DNA from: Endobacter medicaginis
GTDB lineage: Bacteria > Pseudomonadota > Alphaproteobacteria > Acetobacterales > Acetobacteraceae
DNA length: 64,000 bases
Assembly (NCBI RefSeq): GCF_014192375.1
Contig: NZ_JACHXV010000004.1
Span: 248,001-312,000 of the forward strand
Direction: 5' to 3'
Part shown: positions 26,929 to 36,525 of the stretch, piece after piece
Layout: the number at the start of each line of letters is the position of its first letter
Position numbering within the stretch: position 1 is the first letter of the stretch
Notes under the pieces: generated by a model
Told to the model about the DNA's origin: nothing
Database searches by the model: none
Seen by the model: only the letters and a program-made list of their open reading frames with translations
Translations under genes and position numbers: made by a program

Positions 26929-27740
26929 CACGCGTCCTCCCCGAGCACGAAGCGCTCCATCGCCTTGGCGAAGCCTTCATCCTCGGAGGAATCGGTGACT
27001 TCCTTCGCCTGGCCCTTGACCTCGTCGGAGGCGTTGCCCATCGCGATCGACAGCCCGCTCTCGCGGAACATCAGCACGTCGTTGGGCTGGTCGCCGATGG
27101 TGGCGATGGCATCGAGCGGAATGTCGAGATGCTTCGACAGCCACTTCACCGCCGCACCCTTGTTGGCCAGCGGGTGGGTGATGTCGAGATAATAGGGCTG
27201 CGAGGGCGCAGCCGAAACCTGGTCGCCGAACGCGTCCTGCACCGCCTTCAACCCGGCCGCGACGTCATCCTCGTTGTCGCTGACGCCGACGATCTTCACT
27301 GCGTCGTCGAGAAACGGCGCAAAATCATCGACCACCTTCGGCTGGAACTTCACCGTCCAGGCCTCGCGTTCGACATGCGGCGCGCCTGCCTTGCCGATCA
27401 GCCAGTCATCGCCCGCATAGACCCAAGGATCGAGCTTCGCCTCGCGCAGCAGTCCGATCAGCTTCTCGCTGGTCGCGCGGGGCAATGTATGCGCCTCGAT
27501 CACGTCCTTCAGATCGGGCGAGACGAACATGCCGCCATTGAAGCCGGCGACCGGCTCGTCCATCTCCAGCGGCCCGACCAGCATCTGCATGCCCTTCGGC
27601 GGCCGGCCGGAAGTGATCGCAAATCCGATGCCCTGCTCACGCATCTTCTTCACCGCCGCGATGGCGCGGTTGGTCAGCACCTTGTCATGCGTGACCAGTG
27701 TCCCGTCGACATCGGCCAGCACCAGCTTGATCTTCGACAT
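26928..27740 (-). CDS. Cof-type HAD-IIB phosphatase, second of a tandem pair
   Basis: The 270-residue HAD-superfamily hydrolase has motif I DVDGTLV near the N-terminus, motif II ITSGRPP, a lysine in NKGAAVKWL and motif IV GDQPNDVLMF. The large type IIB cap lies between motifs II and III, with the sequence SQPYYLDITHPLANKG. The family dephosphorylates sugar phosphates and similar metabolites, usually with broad specificity. It follows its paralogue by 6 bases and precedes pgl, embedded between zwf and pgl. The substrate is unknown. Confidence 0.9.
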   Translation of the reverse strand: MSKIKLVLADVDGTLVTHDKVLTNRAIAAVKKMREQGIGFAITSGRPPKGMQMLVGPLEMDEPVAGFNGGMFVSPDLKDVIEAHTLPRATSEKLIGLLREAKLDPWVYAGDDWLIGKAGAPHVEREAWTVKFQPKVVDDFAPFLDDAVKIVGVSDNEDDVAAGLKAVQDAFGDQVSAAPSQPYYLDITHPLANKGAAVKWLSKHLDIPLDAIATIGDQPNDVLMFRESGLSIAMGNASDEVKGQAKEVTDSSEDEGFAKAMERFVLGEDA

Positions 27741-27746
27741 GATGAT

Positions 27747-28583
27747 TCAGACGACCTCCCCGTTCGCCGGTGCGCGTGGCAGCACGAATTCGCGCACCGC
27801 ATACGCCCAGCCATCTTCCTCGTTGGTGCGGGTGACGACATGCGCATGCGCCTGTACCGCCTCCTCCGCATTGCCCATCGCGATGGCGAGGCCGGCGACC
27901 TTCAGCATCGCGATGTCGTTCGGCATGTCGCCGATGCACGCCATCTCCTCGGGCTCGACACCGAGCAGACGTGCGAGCGTCAGGGCCGCCTCGCCCTTGT
28001 TGGCGCGCGGATGGGTGATGTCGAGATAATAGGGCTGAGAGCGATGCGCATTGAGCACGTCGCCGAGGGCCGCATCCATCTCGATCGCCACCCGCTCCAG
28101 CTTCGGATAATCGGTGGTCGAGCCCATGATCTTGCCGGCGATGGTGGTGAACGGCGTGAAATCGCGCACCACCGTCGGCGTCATCCGGATCGCGTGCTGC
28201 TCGTGCTCGACATAGCCGCCCTGGGGATTGCGGATATACCAGCGCCCCTCGCCGAAGATCCAGGCGTCGATCCCGTGCGTCTCCAGCATGTCGAGCGCGG
28301 CCTGCGCCGCCTCCGGCTCGATGAACACGCTTTCCAGCAACGAGCCGTCGGGGCTGAGGATCTCGCCGCCATTGAGTCCGGCGCGCGGCGTGTCGATACC
28401 GAGCGGCTCCAGCAGCATGTCCATGCCGTGCGCAGGCCGCGCGCTGACCAGTGCGAGCCTGATGCCGGCCTCGCGCAGTGCCCGTGCGGCCGCCAGCACG
28501 CCCTCGGTCAGCCGCTTGTCGCGAGTCACCAGCGTGCCGTCGATGTCGGAGACCAGCAGCCGGATGGGAGATGGCGCGCTCAT
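27747..28583 (-). CDS. Cof-type HAD-IIB phosphatase, first of a tandem pair
   Basis: The 278-residue paralogue of the next gene, clearly diverged, has motif I DIDGTLVTRDK, motif II VSARPAHGM, a lysine in ANKGEAALTL, motif IV GDMPNDIAML, and the shared cap segment SQPYYLDITHP. All catalytic residues are intact, so it should be active. Its start overlaps the zwf stop by 4 bases, so it is translationally coupled to glucose-6-phosphate dehydrogenase. A metabolite-repair or overflow phosphatase in the pathway is an inference. Confidence 0.9.
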   Translation of the reverse strand: MSAPSPIRLLVSDIDGTLVTRDKRLTEGVLAAARALREAGIRLALVSARPAHGMDMLLEPLGIDTPRAGLNGGEILSPDGSLLESVFIEPEAAQAALDMLETHGIDAWIFGEGRWYIRNPQGGYVEHEQHAIRMTPTVVRDFTPFTTIAGKIMGSTTDYPKLERVAIEMDAALGDVLNAHRSQPYYLDITHPRANKGEAALTLARLLGVEPEEMACIGDMPNDIAMLKVAGLAIAMGNAEEAVQAHAHVVTRTNEEDGWAYAVREFVLPRAPANGEVV

Positions 28584-30121
28584 GTGCGCAACCTCAGCCA
28601 GGAACGTCCCTTGCCCTCCAGCAGCGTATCCGCCTCGGCCGGACCGCGGGTTCCGGCGACATAGGGACGGATCGGTGCGAGCCCCTCGGCCCGCGCCTCC
28701 AGCGCGGGCTCCACCGCCGCCCAGCCGGCCTCGACATTGTCGGCACGCTGGAACAGCGTCGCGTCGCCGATCATGCAGTCATAGATCAAGGTCTCGTATC
28801 CCGTGCTGGGTGCCACCGGAAACCAGTCGGCATAGTCGAACTTCATCCTCACCCCGCCAAGCTTGACGATCGGCCCGGGCCGCTTGGCGCTGAACTGGAT
28901 CGTGCAGCCCTCGGAGGGCTGGATGTGCAGCACCATGATGTTGGGCGTGAGCTTCTCGACCGGCGTGTCACGAAACAGCGCATAGGGTGCCTGCTTGAAA
29001 TGGATCGCCACCTCTGTTTTGCGTGCCGACAGCCGCTTGCCGGTGCGCAGGTAGAACGGCACCCCGGCCCAGCGCCAATTGTCCACCGCGACCTTCATCG
29101 CCACATAGGTCTCGGTATCGGAATGCGGATCGATATCGGGCTCTTCGAGATAGCCCGGCACCGCTCTGTCGCCGATCGTTCCGGCGGTGTACTGGCCGCG
29201 CACATAGGTCAGCGGCAGGTTGCCCTGCGGCATGTGATGGATCGCCTGCAGCACCTTGGACTTCTCGTCTCGCACCGCATCCGCATCGAAGGAGCTCGGC
29301 GCTTCCATCGCGGTCATCGCCAGCAACTGCATGATGTGGTTCGGCACCATGTCGCGCAGCGCGCCGGTGCCCTCGTAGAACCGTCCGCGCGCCTCCACTC
29401 CCACCGTCTCGGCGGCGGTGATCTGCACGTGATCGATGTTCTGGCGGTTCCACAGCGGCTCGAAGATGCCGTTGGAAAAGCGCAGGGCAAGGATGTTCTG
29501 CACCGTCTCCTTGCCCAGATAGTGATCGATCCGATAGATCTGGCTTTCCGACAACGACTTCGCCAGATCGCGGTTGAGCAGACGGGCCGATCCGAGATCG
29601 GCGCCGAACGGCTTCTCGATGATCACCCGACGGAAACACCCGTCCTCGCGCGTCAGCCCCGACGCCCCCAGCCCTTCGACGATAGTGCCGAAGAATCGCG
29701 CTGCGACCGCAAGATAGAACACGCAGTTGCCGGTGCCGATCTCGGCCGCAAGTGCGGCATAGGTGTCAGGATTTTGAAAGTCGCCGCGCAGGTAGGAGAT
29801 GTGGTCGCGCAGCCAGGTCCAGACCGGAACGTCCAGCAGCGTGGCATGCGCCTGCCGCTTGGCGGCGAAGTCCTGGATCGAGACGGTAAGTTTCTCGCGC
29901 AGTTTCTCGTCGTTCTGGTCCTGCCAGTCCACCGCAATGACCCGGAATCCCGGGTCGAGCAGCTGCGCGACCGCAAGATTGTAGAGGGCGGGCACCAGCA
30001 GGCGCGCGGTGAGGTCGCCGCTGCCGCCGAAGATCACCAGCGTGCAGGGCGGCGCCCGTAACGGTTGTGGCCCGTCCGCCGCTTCGAGCACGCCGTCGAG
30101 GGGCAGATCGAGAGCTTCCAT
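28580..30121 (-). CDS. zwf: Glucose-6-phosphate dehydrogenase
   Basis: The 513-residue enzyme oxidises glucose 6-phosphate to 6-phosphogluconolactone with NAD(P)+. The Rossmann start is VIFGGSGDLTARLL, then EKPFGADL and the signature RIDHYLGKE with the active-site His. A strong GGAGGG precedes the ATG. It lies 21 bases after gnd and overlaps the first HAD gene. Full length for the family. Confidence 0.96.
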   Translation of the reverse strand: MEALDLPLDGVLEAADGPQPLRAPPCTLVIFGGSGDLTARLLVPALYNLAVAQLLDPGFRVIAVDWQDQNDEKLREKLTVSIQDFAAKRQAHATLLDVPVWTWLRDHISYLRGDFQNPDTYAALAAEIGTGNCVFYLAVAARFFGTIVEGLGASGLTREDGCFRRVIIEKPFGADLGSARLLNRDLAKSLSESQIYRIDHYLGKETVQNILALRFSNGIFEPLWNRQNIDHVQITAAETVGVEARGRFYEGTGALRDMVPNHIMQLLAMTAMEAPSSFDADAVRDEKSKVLQAIHHMPQGNLPLTYVRGQYTAGTIGDRAVPGYLEEPDIDPHSDTETYVAMKVAVDNWRWAGVPFYLRTGKRLSARKTEVAIHFKQAPYALFRDTPVEKLTPNIMVLHIQPSEGCTIQFSAKRPGPIVKLGGVRMKFDYADWFPVAPSTGYETLIYDCMIGDATLFQRADNVEAGWAAVEPALEARAEGLAPIRPYVAGTRGPAEADTLLEGKGRSWLRLRT

Positions 30122-30142
30122 CGCGCGCCGCCCTCCTGCGCC

Positions 30143-31165
<1,023 letters not shown>

Positions 31166-31197
31166 CGAAAAACTCCAACAGAGATATCATGAAGAAA

Positions 31198-31226
31198 GGG
31201 CCCGCATCCGGTGTGGATGCGGGCCC
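31198..31226 (-). terminator. Intrinsic terminator-like hairpin between tal-pgi and gnd
   Basis: Perfect 12-bp inverted repeat (GGGCCCGCATCC / GGATGCGGGCCC) with a 5-base loop, followed on the minus strand by TTTCTTC. This is the best terminator in the window. It sits inside the sugar-phosphate cluster, 10 bases past the tal-pgi stop, so expression of gnd and later genes may be reduced or have a separate promoter. Confidence 0.8.
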
Positions 31227-31236
31227 CGAAGATCGT

Positions 31237-34104
31237 TCAGGCCGCGGCCTTGATCGCCTTGCCGATGGCGTCCAGCCCGGAGGCGAGGTCGCCGCTGACA
31301 TGCACCCGCAGCGCCCGACGGCCACGCTCGCTCAGCACGTCGAAATCGCCACGCGCCTGCGCCGCCTTCACCACGCCGAACGTGTATTTCTCGCCCGGCA
31401 CCGCGACGTCGGCCGCATCGTCGGCGGTGATCTGCAGGAACACGCCGCTGTTGGGTCCGCCCTTGTAGGCCTGACCGGTCGAGTGCAGGAAGCGCGGCCC
31501 GAACTCGGCGACGGTGGCGACGTGACGCCCGTCACGCACCGCCAGGCGCGCCTCCTCGATCCAGTCGATCGTCTTCGGCTCGCGCTGGATATAGGCCAGC
31601 AGACCGATATAGTCGCCGGCCTTGGCCTGGTCGAACAACGCCTTGAGCAGCGGCTCCAGCGTCGTTGCCCCACCGAGCTTCGCCTGATTGGCCTCGTCGG
31701 TGAAGAAGCTGAACGCGCCATCTGTGGCGAAGGCGGTCTCAGCGGGCAGCTTGCCGGAGCTGTTGTAGGCGTCGGTCAGCTTGCGGGTCTCGACCTTGCT
31801 GGCCTCGACATCCGGCTGGTCGAACGCATCGATGCCGATGATCGCGCCGGCGACCGCAGTGGCGAACTCCCAGCGGAAGAACTCGCCGATCACCTGCTCC
31901 TTGGTCTCGAGCGTGATCCGCACCACGGGATGGCCGGCCTTGGCCAGCGCATCGAGTGCCGCATCCTGCGAGCTGTCGCCCTTGAGCAGCACGGCGGCGA
32001 ACACACGGTCCTCGCCATAGACCGAGGGCGCGCCCAGCGTCTCGTTATCGATGGGGATCAGACCGCGGCCGATCTTGCCGGTGGATTCCGCCAGCAACTG
32101 CTCCAGCCAGGCACCGAGATCATAGATGTCCTTCGAGGTGACGAAGGTGACCTTGTCGCGGCCGTGATTGGCCGAGACCCCCAGCACCGTGCCGAGGATC
32201 GCACCCGGATTCTGCCCGACCGGCACGTTCGACGCGCAGGACGACGCCATGCGGATCGCTTCGCCGAGCACGGTGTCGAGATCGAGCCCCATCGCCGCGG
32301 CCGGCACCAGGCCGAAATTCGACAGCACCGAATAGCGGCCGCCGATCTGCTTGTCGCCATAGAAGATCTTGCGGAAGCCGTCACCCTTGGCGACCTGCTC
32401 CATATGCGAGCCGGGATCGGTGACGGCGACGAAATGGCTGCCCGCCTTGTCGCCCACCGCCTTCTTCATGCGATCGAAGAAATACGCCTTGAGGATGTTC
32501 GGCTCCAGCGTGCCACCCGATTTCGAGCTGACGATCACCAGCGTCTTCGACAGGTCCACCTTCTTCTCGAAGGCCACCACCTGCTGCGGATCGGTGCTGT
32601 CCAGCACATGCAGGGTCGGGAAGCCGGCCTGCTTGCCGAAGGTCTCGGCCAGCACTTCCGGGCCGAGGCTGGAGCCACCCATGCCGAGCAGCAGCACGCT
32701 GTCGAAACCGCCCGTCTTCACATCCTGCTGGAACGCCTTGAGCTCATCGACATGCGCGAGCCGCTCATGCGGCACATTCAGCCAGGCGAGCCACTTCGCC
32801 TCATCGCCACCCGTCCAGACCGACGCGTCCTTCGCCCAGATCCGGCGGGTGGTGCCGTCCTTGCGCCACGTCTCGATGCTCTCCTTGACGGCCTTGTCGA
32901 GCGCTTCCGGCAGGGCGACGCTCATCGCCGCCAGCTTCGCACCCAGCTTTTCCGTACGCTTGGCCGCCACCGCGCCGAGCAGCGCGTCGAACGCATCCTC
33001 GAAGGATTTCACGCCCTCCTTGACCAGCGTGGCGGTGACGCCAGGCAAGTCGAGCCCGAGCCGGTCGGCCTCGGCGAGCACCTTCTTCGCCCCGTCCACA
33101 TCCTCGACCAGCGAGTTGCGCGGCGTGCCGTGATCGCGGAACGCGTCCATCGTCGCCGGCGGCATGGTGTTGACGGTATCGGCGCCGATCAGCTCCTCGA
33201 CATACAGCACGTCGCTGTACGCCTTGTCCTTGGTGCCGGTGGACGCCCACAGCAGCCGCTGCGGGTTCGCGCCCAGAGCCGCCAGTTTCTGCCAGCGCTC
33301 GCTCTTCGTCACTTCCAGGTAATGCTGGTATGCGAGCTTGGCGTTGGCGATCGCCACCTTGCCGCGCACGGCCTTGAGTGCCTCGGCATCCTTGTCGCCG
33401 GCGGCGACGCGCTTGTCGATCGCACCGTCGATCTTGCCGTCGATCCGGCTGACGAAGAACGACGCCACCGACGCGATCGCGTCGATCTTCTCGCCCTTCG
33501 CCGCCCGCGCCTCAAGACCGGCGATATAGGCCTCGAGCACCTTCTTGTAGGCATCGAGCGAGAACAGCAGCGTCACGTTGATATTGATGCCGTCCTCGAT
33601 CAGCGTGCGGATCGCCGGCACGCCCGGTTCGGTACCCGGCACCTTGACCATCAGGTTGCGGCGATCAACCGTCTTCCACAGCCGGCGCGCCTCGGCGATC
33701 GTCGGCTCGGTCTGCAGGCCGAGATAGGGCGACACCTCGAGGCTGACATAACCGTCCAGCCCGCTGGTCGCCACCCAGACCGGATCGAGCACCGCGCAGC
33801 CATTGCGGATGTCCTCGATCGCCATCGCCTCGTAGATGGTGCCGGCATCATCCAGCCCCTCGCCAAGCAGCTTGTCGAACTGCGCGTCGTATTCGGTGCC
33901 GTGGCCCATCGCCTTCTCGAAGATCGACGGGTTCGACGTCACGCCACGCAGCCCGTCATTGTCGACGAGCCCCTTCAGCTTGCCTTCGGCGATGAAGCTG
34001 CGCTGGATGAAGTCCAGCCAGGGCGACTGACCGTATGCATCGAGTGCCACCAGAGGATTGGACTGCCCGGCGGCGGAGGGTTTCGGGTTCTCGATCACGT
34101 TCAT
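31237..34104 (-). CDS. tal-pgi: Bifunctional transaldolase / glucose-6-phosphate isomerase fusion
   Basis: 955 residues in one uninterrupted frame; start 34104 (MNVIENPKPS) has GGGAG upstream. The N-terminal third is transaldolase (about 1-370) with the Schiff-base Lys in NLMVKVPGTEPG and TSNPSIFEKA. The C-terminal part is glucose-6-phosphate isomerase (about 400-955) with GGSSLGPEVL, DSTDPQQV and SSKSGGTLEPN. The fusion, known in Gluconobacter and relatives, places two fructose-6-phosphate-handling enzymes in one polypeptide and is the main taxonomic marker in this window. tkt ends 127 bases upstream. Confidence 0.96.
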   Translation of the reverse strand: MNVIENPKPSAAGQSNPLVALDAYGQSPWLDFIQRSFIAEGKLKGLVDNDGLRGVTSNPSIFEKAMGHGTEYDAQFDKLLGEGLDDAGTIYEAMAIEDIRNGCAVLDPVWVATSGLDGYVSLEVSPYLGLQTEPTIAEARRLWKTVDRRNLMVKVPGTEPGVPAIRTLIEDGININVTLLFSLDAYKKVLEAYIAGLEARAAKGEKIDAIASVASFFVSRIDGKIDGAIDKRVAAGDKDAEALKAVRGKVAIANAKLAYQHYLEVTKSERWQKLAALGANPQRLLWASTGTKDKAYSDVLYVEELIGADTVNTMPPATMDAFRDHGTPRNSLVEDVDGAKKVLAEADRLGLDLPGVTATLVKEGVKSFEDAFDALLGAVAAKRTEKLGAKLAAMSVALPEALDKAVKESIETWRKDGTTRRIWAKDASVWTGGDEAKWLAWLNVPHERLAHVDELKAFQQDVKTGGFDSVLLLGMGGSSLGPEVLAETFGKQAGFPTLHVLDSTDPQQVVAFEKKVDLSKTLVIVSSKSGGTLEPNILKAYFFDRMKKAVGDKAGSHFVAVTDPGSHMEQVAKGDGFRKIFYGDKQIGGRYSVLSNFGLVPAAAMGLDLDTVLGEAIRMASSCASNVPVGQNPGAILGTVLGVSANHGRDKVTFVTSKDIYDLGAWLEQLLAESTGKIGRGLIPIDNETLGAPSVYGEDRVFAAVLLKGDSSQDAALDALAKAGHPVVRITLETKEQVIGEFFRWEFATAVAGAIIGIDAFDQPDVEASKVETRKLTDAYNSSGKLPAETAFATDGAFSFFTDEANQAKLGGATTLEPLLKALFDQAKAGDYIGLLAYIQREPKTIDWIEEARLAVRDGRHVATVAEFGPRFLHSTGQAYKGGPNSGVFLQITADDAADVAVPGEKYTFGVVKAAQARGDFDVLSERGRRALRVHVSGDLASGLDAIGKAIKAAA

Positions 34105-34231
34105 CACGCATCTCCCATTCAGGGTTGCGGCCGGGCGATCGCCTCGGGCCGCCATCGCGTCCGGATACGCTCCGGACCGGCGCAGAATTCTCTCCCCGGC
34201 CCGCCACGAGAGCGGACCGGGGCCGGACGCC

Positions 34232-36364
34232 TCAGCCGGCCTTCGCCGCCTGCTTGCGGGCAGCCTCGACGACCTTGTCGACCGTGAAGCCGAACTTGTC
34301 GAGCAGGGCCGCGAGCGGCGCGGAAGCGCCGAACGTCCTGATGCCGATGATGGTGCCGGTCGGGCCGGCATAGCGATCCCAGCCAAGGGTCGCCGACATC
34401 TCGATCGTCACGCGGTTCCAGTTGTCGGGCGGCAGAACCGAGTCCCGATACGCCTGGTCCTGTTCCTCGAACAGCTCCCAGCTGGGCAGCGACACCACGC
34501 GCGCGGCGATGCCCTCGGCCGAGAGCTTCTCCCAGGCCTGCACCGCAAGCTGGAGCTCCGAACCGGTGGCGATCAGGATCACCTTCGGCGCCGGCGCGTC
34601 GGCCAGCACGTAGCCGCCCTTCGCCACCCCCTTGGCGGAGGCGAATTTCTCGCGATCCAGCGTCGGCAGGTTCTGCCGGCTGAGGATCAGCGCGGACGGA
34701 CGGTCCTTGAGCGGCAGCAGCACCCGCCAGGCCTCGGCGACCTCGTTGGCATCGCCCGGACGCATGGTGATCAGCCCCGGCGTGCCGCGAAGCTGCGCGA
34801 GCTGCTCGATCGGCTGATGGGTGGGTCCGTCCTCACCGACGCCGATCGAGTCGTGGGTGAAGATGTACTGGACCGGCAGCTCCATGATCGAAGACAGCCG
34901 GATCGGCGCCTTCATGTAATCCATGAAAATCAGGAAGCCCGACACATAGGTGCGCAGGCCCGCCAGCGCCATGCCGTTGGCGATCGATCCCATCGCATGC
35001 TCGCGAATGCCGAAATGCAGGTTCCGGCCGCCATAATTGTCAGCCTCGAAGCTGCCCGCGCCCTGGAAGGTCAGGTTGGTCTTGGTCGAGGGCGCGAGAT
35101 CAGCCGCGCCGCCGATCAGATACGGCACATGGGTGGCGATCGCATTGAGCACCTTGCCGGAGGTATTGCGCGAGGCATCGCCCTTGGCGTCGGCCGGGAA
35201 GGTCGGAATGTCCGCATCCCAGCCCGGCGGCAGCTCGTGCGCCTCGAGTTCATCGAGCTCGCGGGCGAGATCGGGATACTGCGTGCGATACTTCGCCAGC
35301 ATCTCCTTCCACTCGGCCGACAGCTTCGCGCCACGCGCACCGATCCCCTCGGCGAAATGCTGCATCACCCCGTCAGGGACATAGAACGTCTTGTCCTCGG
35401 GCCAGCCATAGGCGCGCTTCGCCCCCTTGACCTCCTCGTCGCCGAGCGCCTCGCCATGCGCCGAATGGGTGCCGGCCTTTTTCGGCGCGCCATAGCCGAT
35501 CACGCTGTGCACGATGATCATCGTGGGCTTTGACGTGTCGGCCTTCGCCTCGTCGATCGCCTTGAGGAACGCCGCGGTGTCGTTCGCGTCGGCCACTTCC
35601 AGCACGCCCCAGCCATAGGACTCGAAGCGCTTGTGGACGTTCTCGCTGAAGGCGAGATCGGTACTGCCCTCGATGGTGATGTGGTTGCTGTCGTAGATCC
35701 AGGTCAGGTTGCCGAGCTTGAGATGGCCAGCCACCGACGCCGCCTCGGAACTCACCCCCTCCATCATGTCGCCGTCACCGCACAGCACATAGACATGATA
35801 GTCGAACAGCGGAAATCCGGGCTTGTTGTAGCGGCTGGCAAGATAGCGCTCGGCCATTGCCATGCCGACCGAATTGCCGCAGCCCTGACCGAGCGGACCG
35901 GTGGTGGTCTCCACGCCGGAGGTGTGGCGATATTCCGGATGCCCAGGCGTGCGCGAGCTGATCTGGCGGAACTGCTTGAGATCATCGAGGCTCAGCGCCG
36001 GCTCGCCGGGTGTCTGATGGTTCTCGCCGGCCGACACCACGCCGGTCAGGTAGATCAGCGAATACAGCAGCATCGACGCATGGCCGATCGACAGCACGAA
36101 GCGGTCGCGGCCCGGCCATTGCGGGTCCTTCGGGTCGTAGCGCAGCACGTTCTGCCACAGCTCGTAGGCGACCGGGGCGAGCGCCATGGGCGTTCCGGGA
36201 TGGCCGGAATTGGCCTTCTGCACCGCATCCATCGACAGCGTGCGGATGGTGTCGATGCAGAGCTTGTCGATCCCGGTCGCGCCGGTCCCGGAAGCAGGCG
36301 CACTGCCCGTTCCGTCGGCCATGCGCGCAGGCAGACAGCTGCGTGCGATCAGAGTACCCCTCAT
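34232..36364 (-). CDS. tkt: Transketolase
   Basis: The 710-residue thiamine-diphosphate enzyme moves two-carbon units in the non-oxidative branch. It has HPGTPMALAPVAYELW, the ThDP motif GDGDMMEGVSSEAASVAGH, and the transketolase signature in YIFTHDSIGVGEDGPTHQP. Start 36364 is chosen because GAGGAG lies 7 bases upstream; this leaves a 30-residue non-conserved leader before the usual start near MADGTGSA at 36322, which lacks a ribosome site. First gene of the 11-gene cluster. Confidence 0.95.
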   Translation of the reverse strand: MRGTLIARSCLPARMADGTGSAPASGTGATGIDKLCIDTIRTLSMDAVQKANSGHPGTPMALAPVAYELWQNVLRYDPKDPQWPGRDRFVLSIGHASMLLYSLIYLTGVVSAGENHQTPGEPALSLDDLKQFRQISSRTPGHPEYRHTSGVETTTGPLGQGCGNSVGMAMAERYLASRYNKPGFPLFDYHVYVLCGDGDMMEGVSSEAASVAGHLKLGNLTWIYDSNHITIEGSTDLAFSENVHKRFESYGWGVLEVADANDTAAFLKAIDEAKADTSKPTMIIVHSVIGYGAPKKAGTHSAHGEALGDEEVKGAKRAYGWPEDKTFYVPDGVMQHFAEGIGARGAKLSAEWKEMLAKYRTQYPDLARELDELEAHELPPGWDADIPTFPADAKGDASRNTSGKVLNAIATHVPYLIGGAADLAPSTKTNLTFQGAGSFEADNYGGRNLHFGIREHAMGSIANGMALAGLRTYVSGFLIFMDYMKAPIRLSSIMELPVQYIFTHDSIGVGEDGPTHQPIEQLAQLRGTPGLITMRPGDANEVAEAWRVLLPLKDRPSALILSRQNLPTLDREKFASAKGVAKGGYVLADAPAPKVILIATGSELQLAVQAWEKLSAEGIAARVVSLPSWELFEEQDQAYRDSVLPPDNWNRVTIEMSATLGWDRYAGPTGTIIGIRTFGASAPLAALLDKFGFTVDKVVEAARKQAAKAG

Positions 36365-36394
36365 ACGCTGACTCCTCTATATTTTTTATGTGCC

Positions 36395-36423
36395 ATCATA
36401 CTGCTCCCCCCAGCCTCGAAAGG
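36395..36423 (-). promoter_or_regulatory. Possible promoter of the tkt-led operon
   Basis: In the 161-base gap between the efflux pump and tkt, the minus strand has TATGAT at 36400-36395 and an AT-rich leader up to the ribosome site. A -35 box is weak (CCTTTC with 17-base spacing). The location is right for the cluster promoter; the exact boxes are uncertain. Confidence 0.3.
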
Positions 36424-36525
36424 AAAGCGCGCGCGGCGGTGTTTCGTTGTCGCCCCCCACGGCCTCGGACGATCACATTGTCTCGACCGGCCCGCGTCGT
36501 CGGGAACCGTTTGTCACAAACGCGA

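Noticed and set aside
31189-34287. A plus-strand open frame of about 1030 codons.
   Set aside because: It is exactly opposite tal-pgi, which has strong motifs throughout. Composition is dominated by Arg, His, Leu and Gln.
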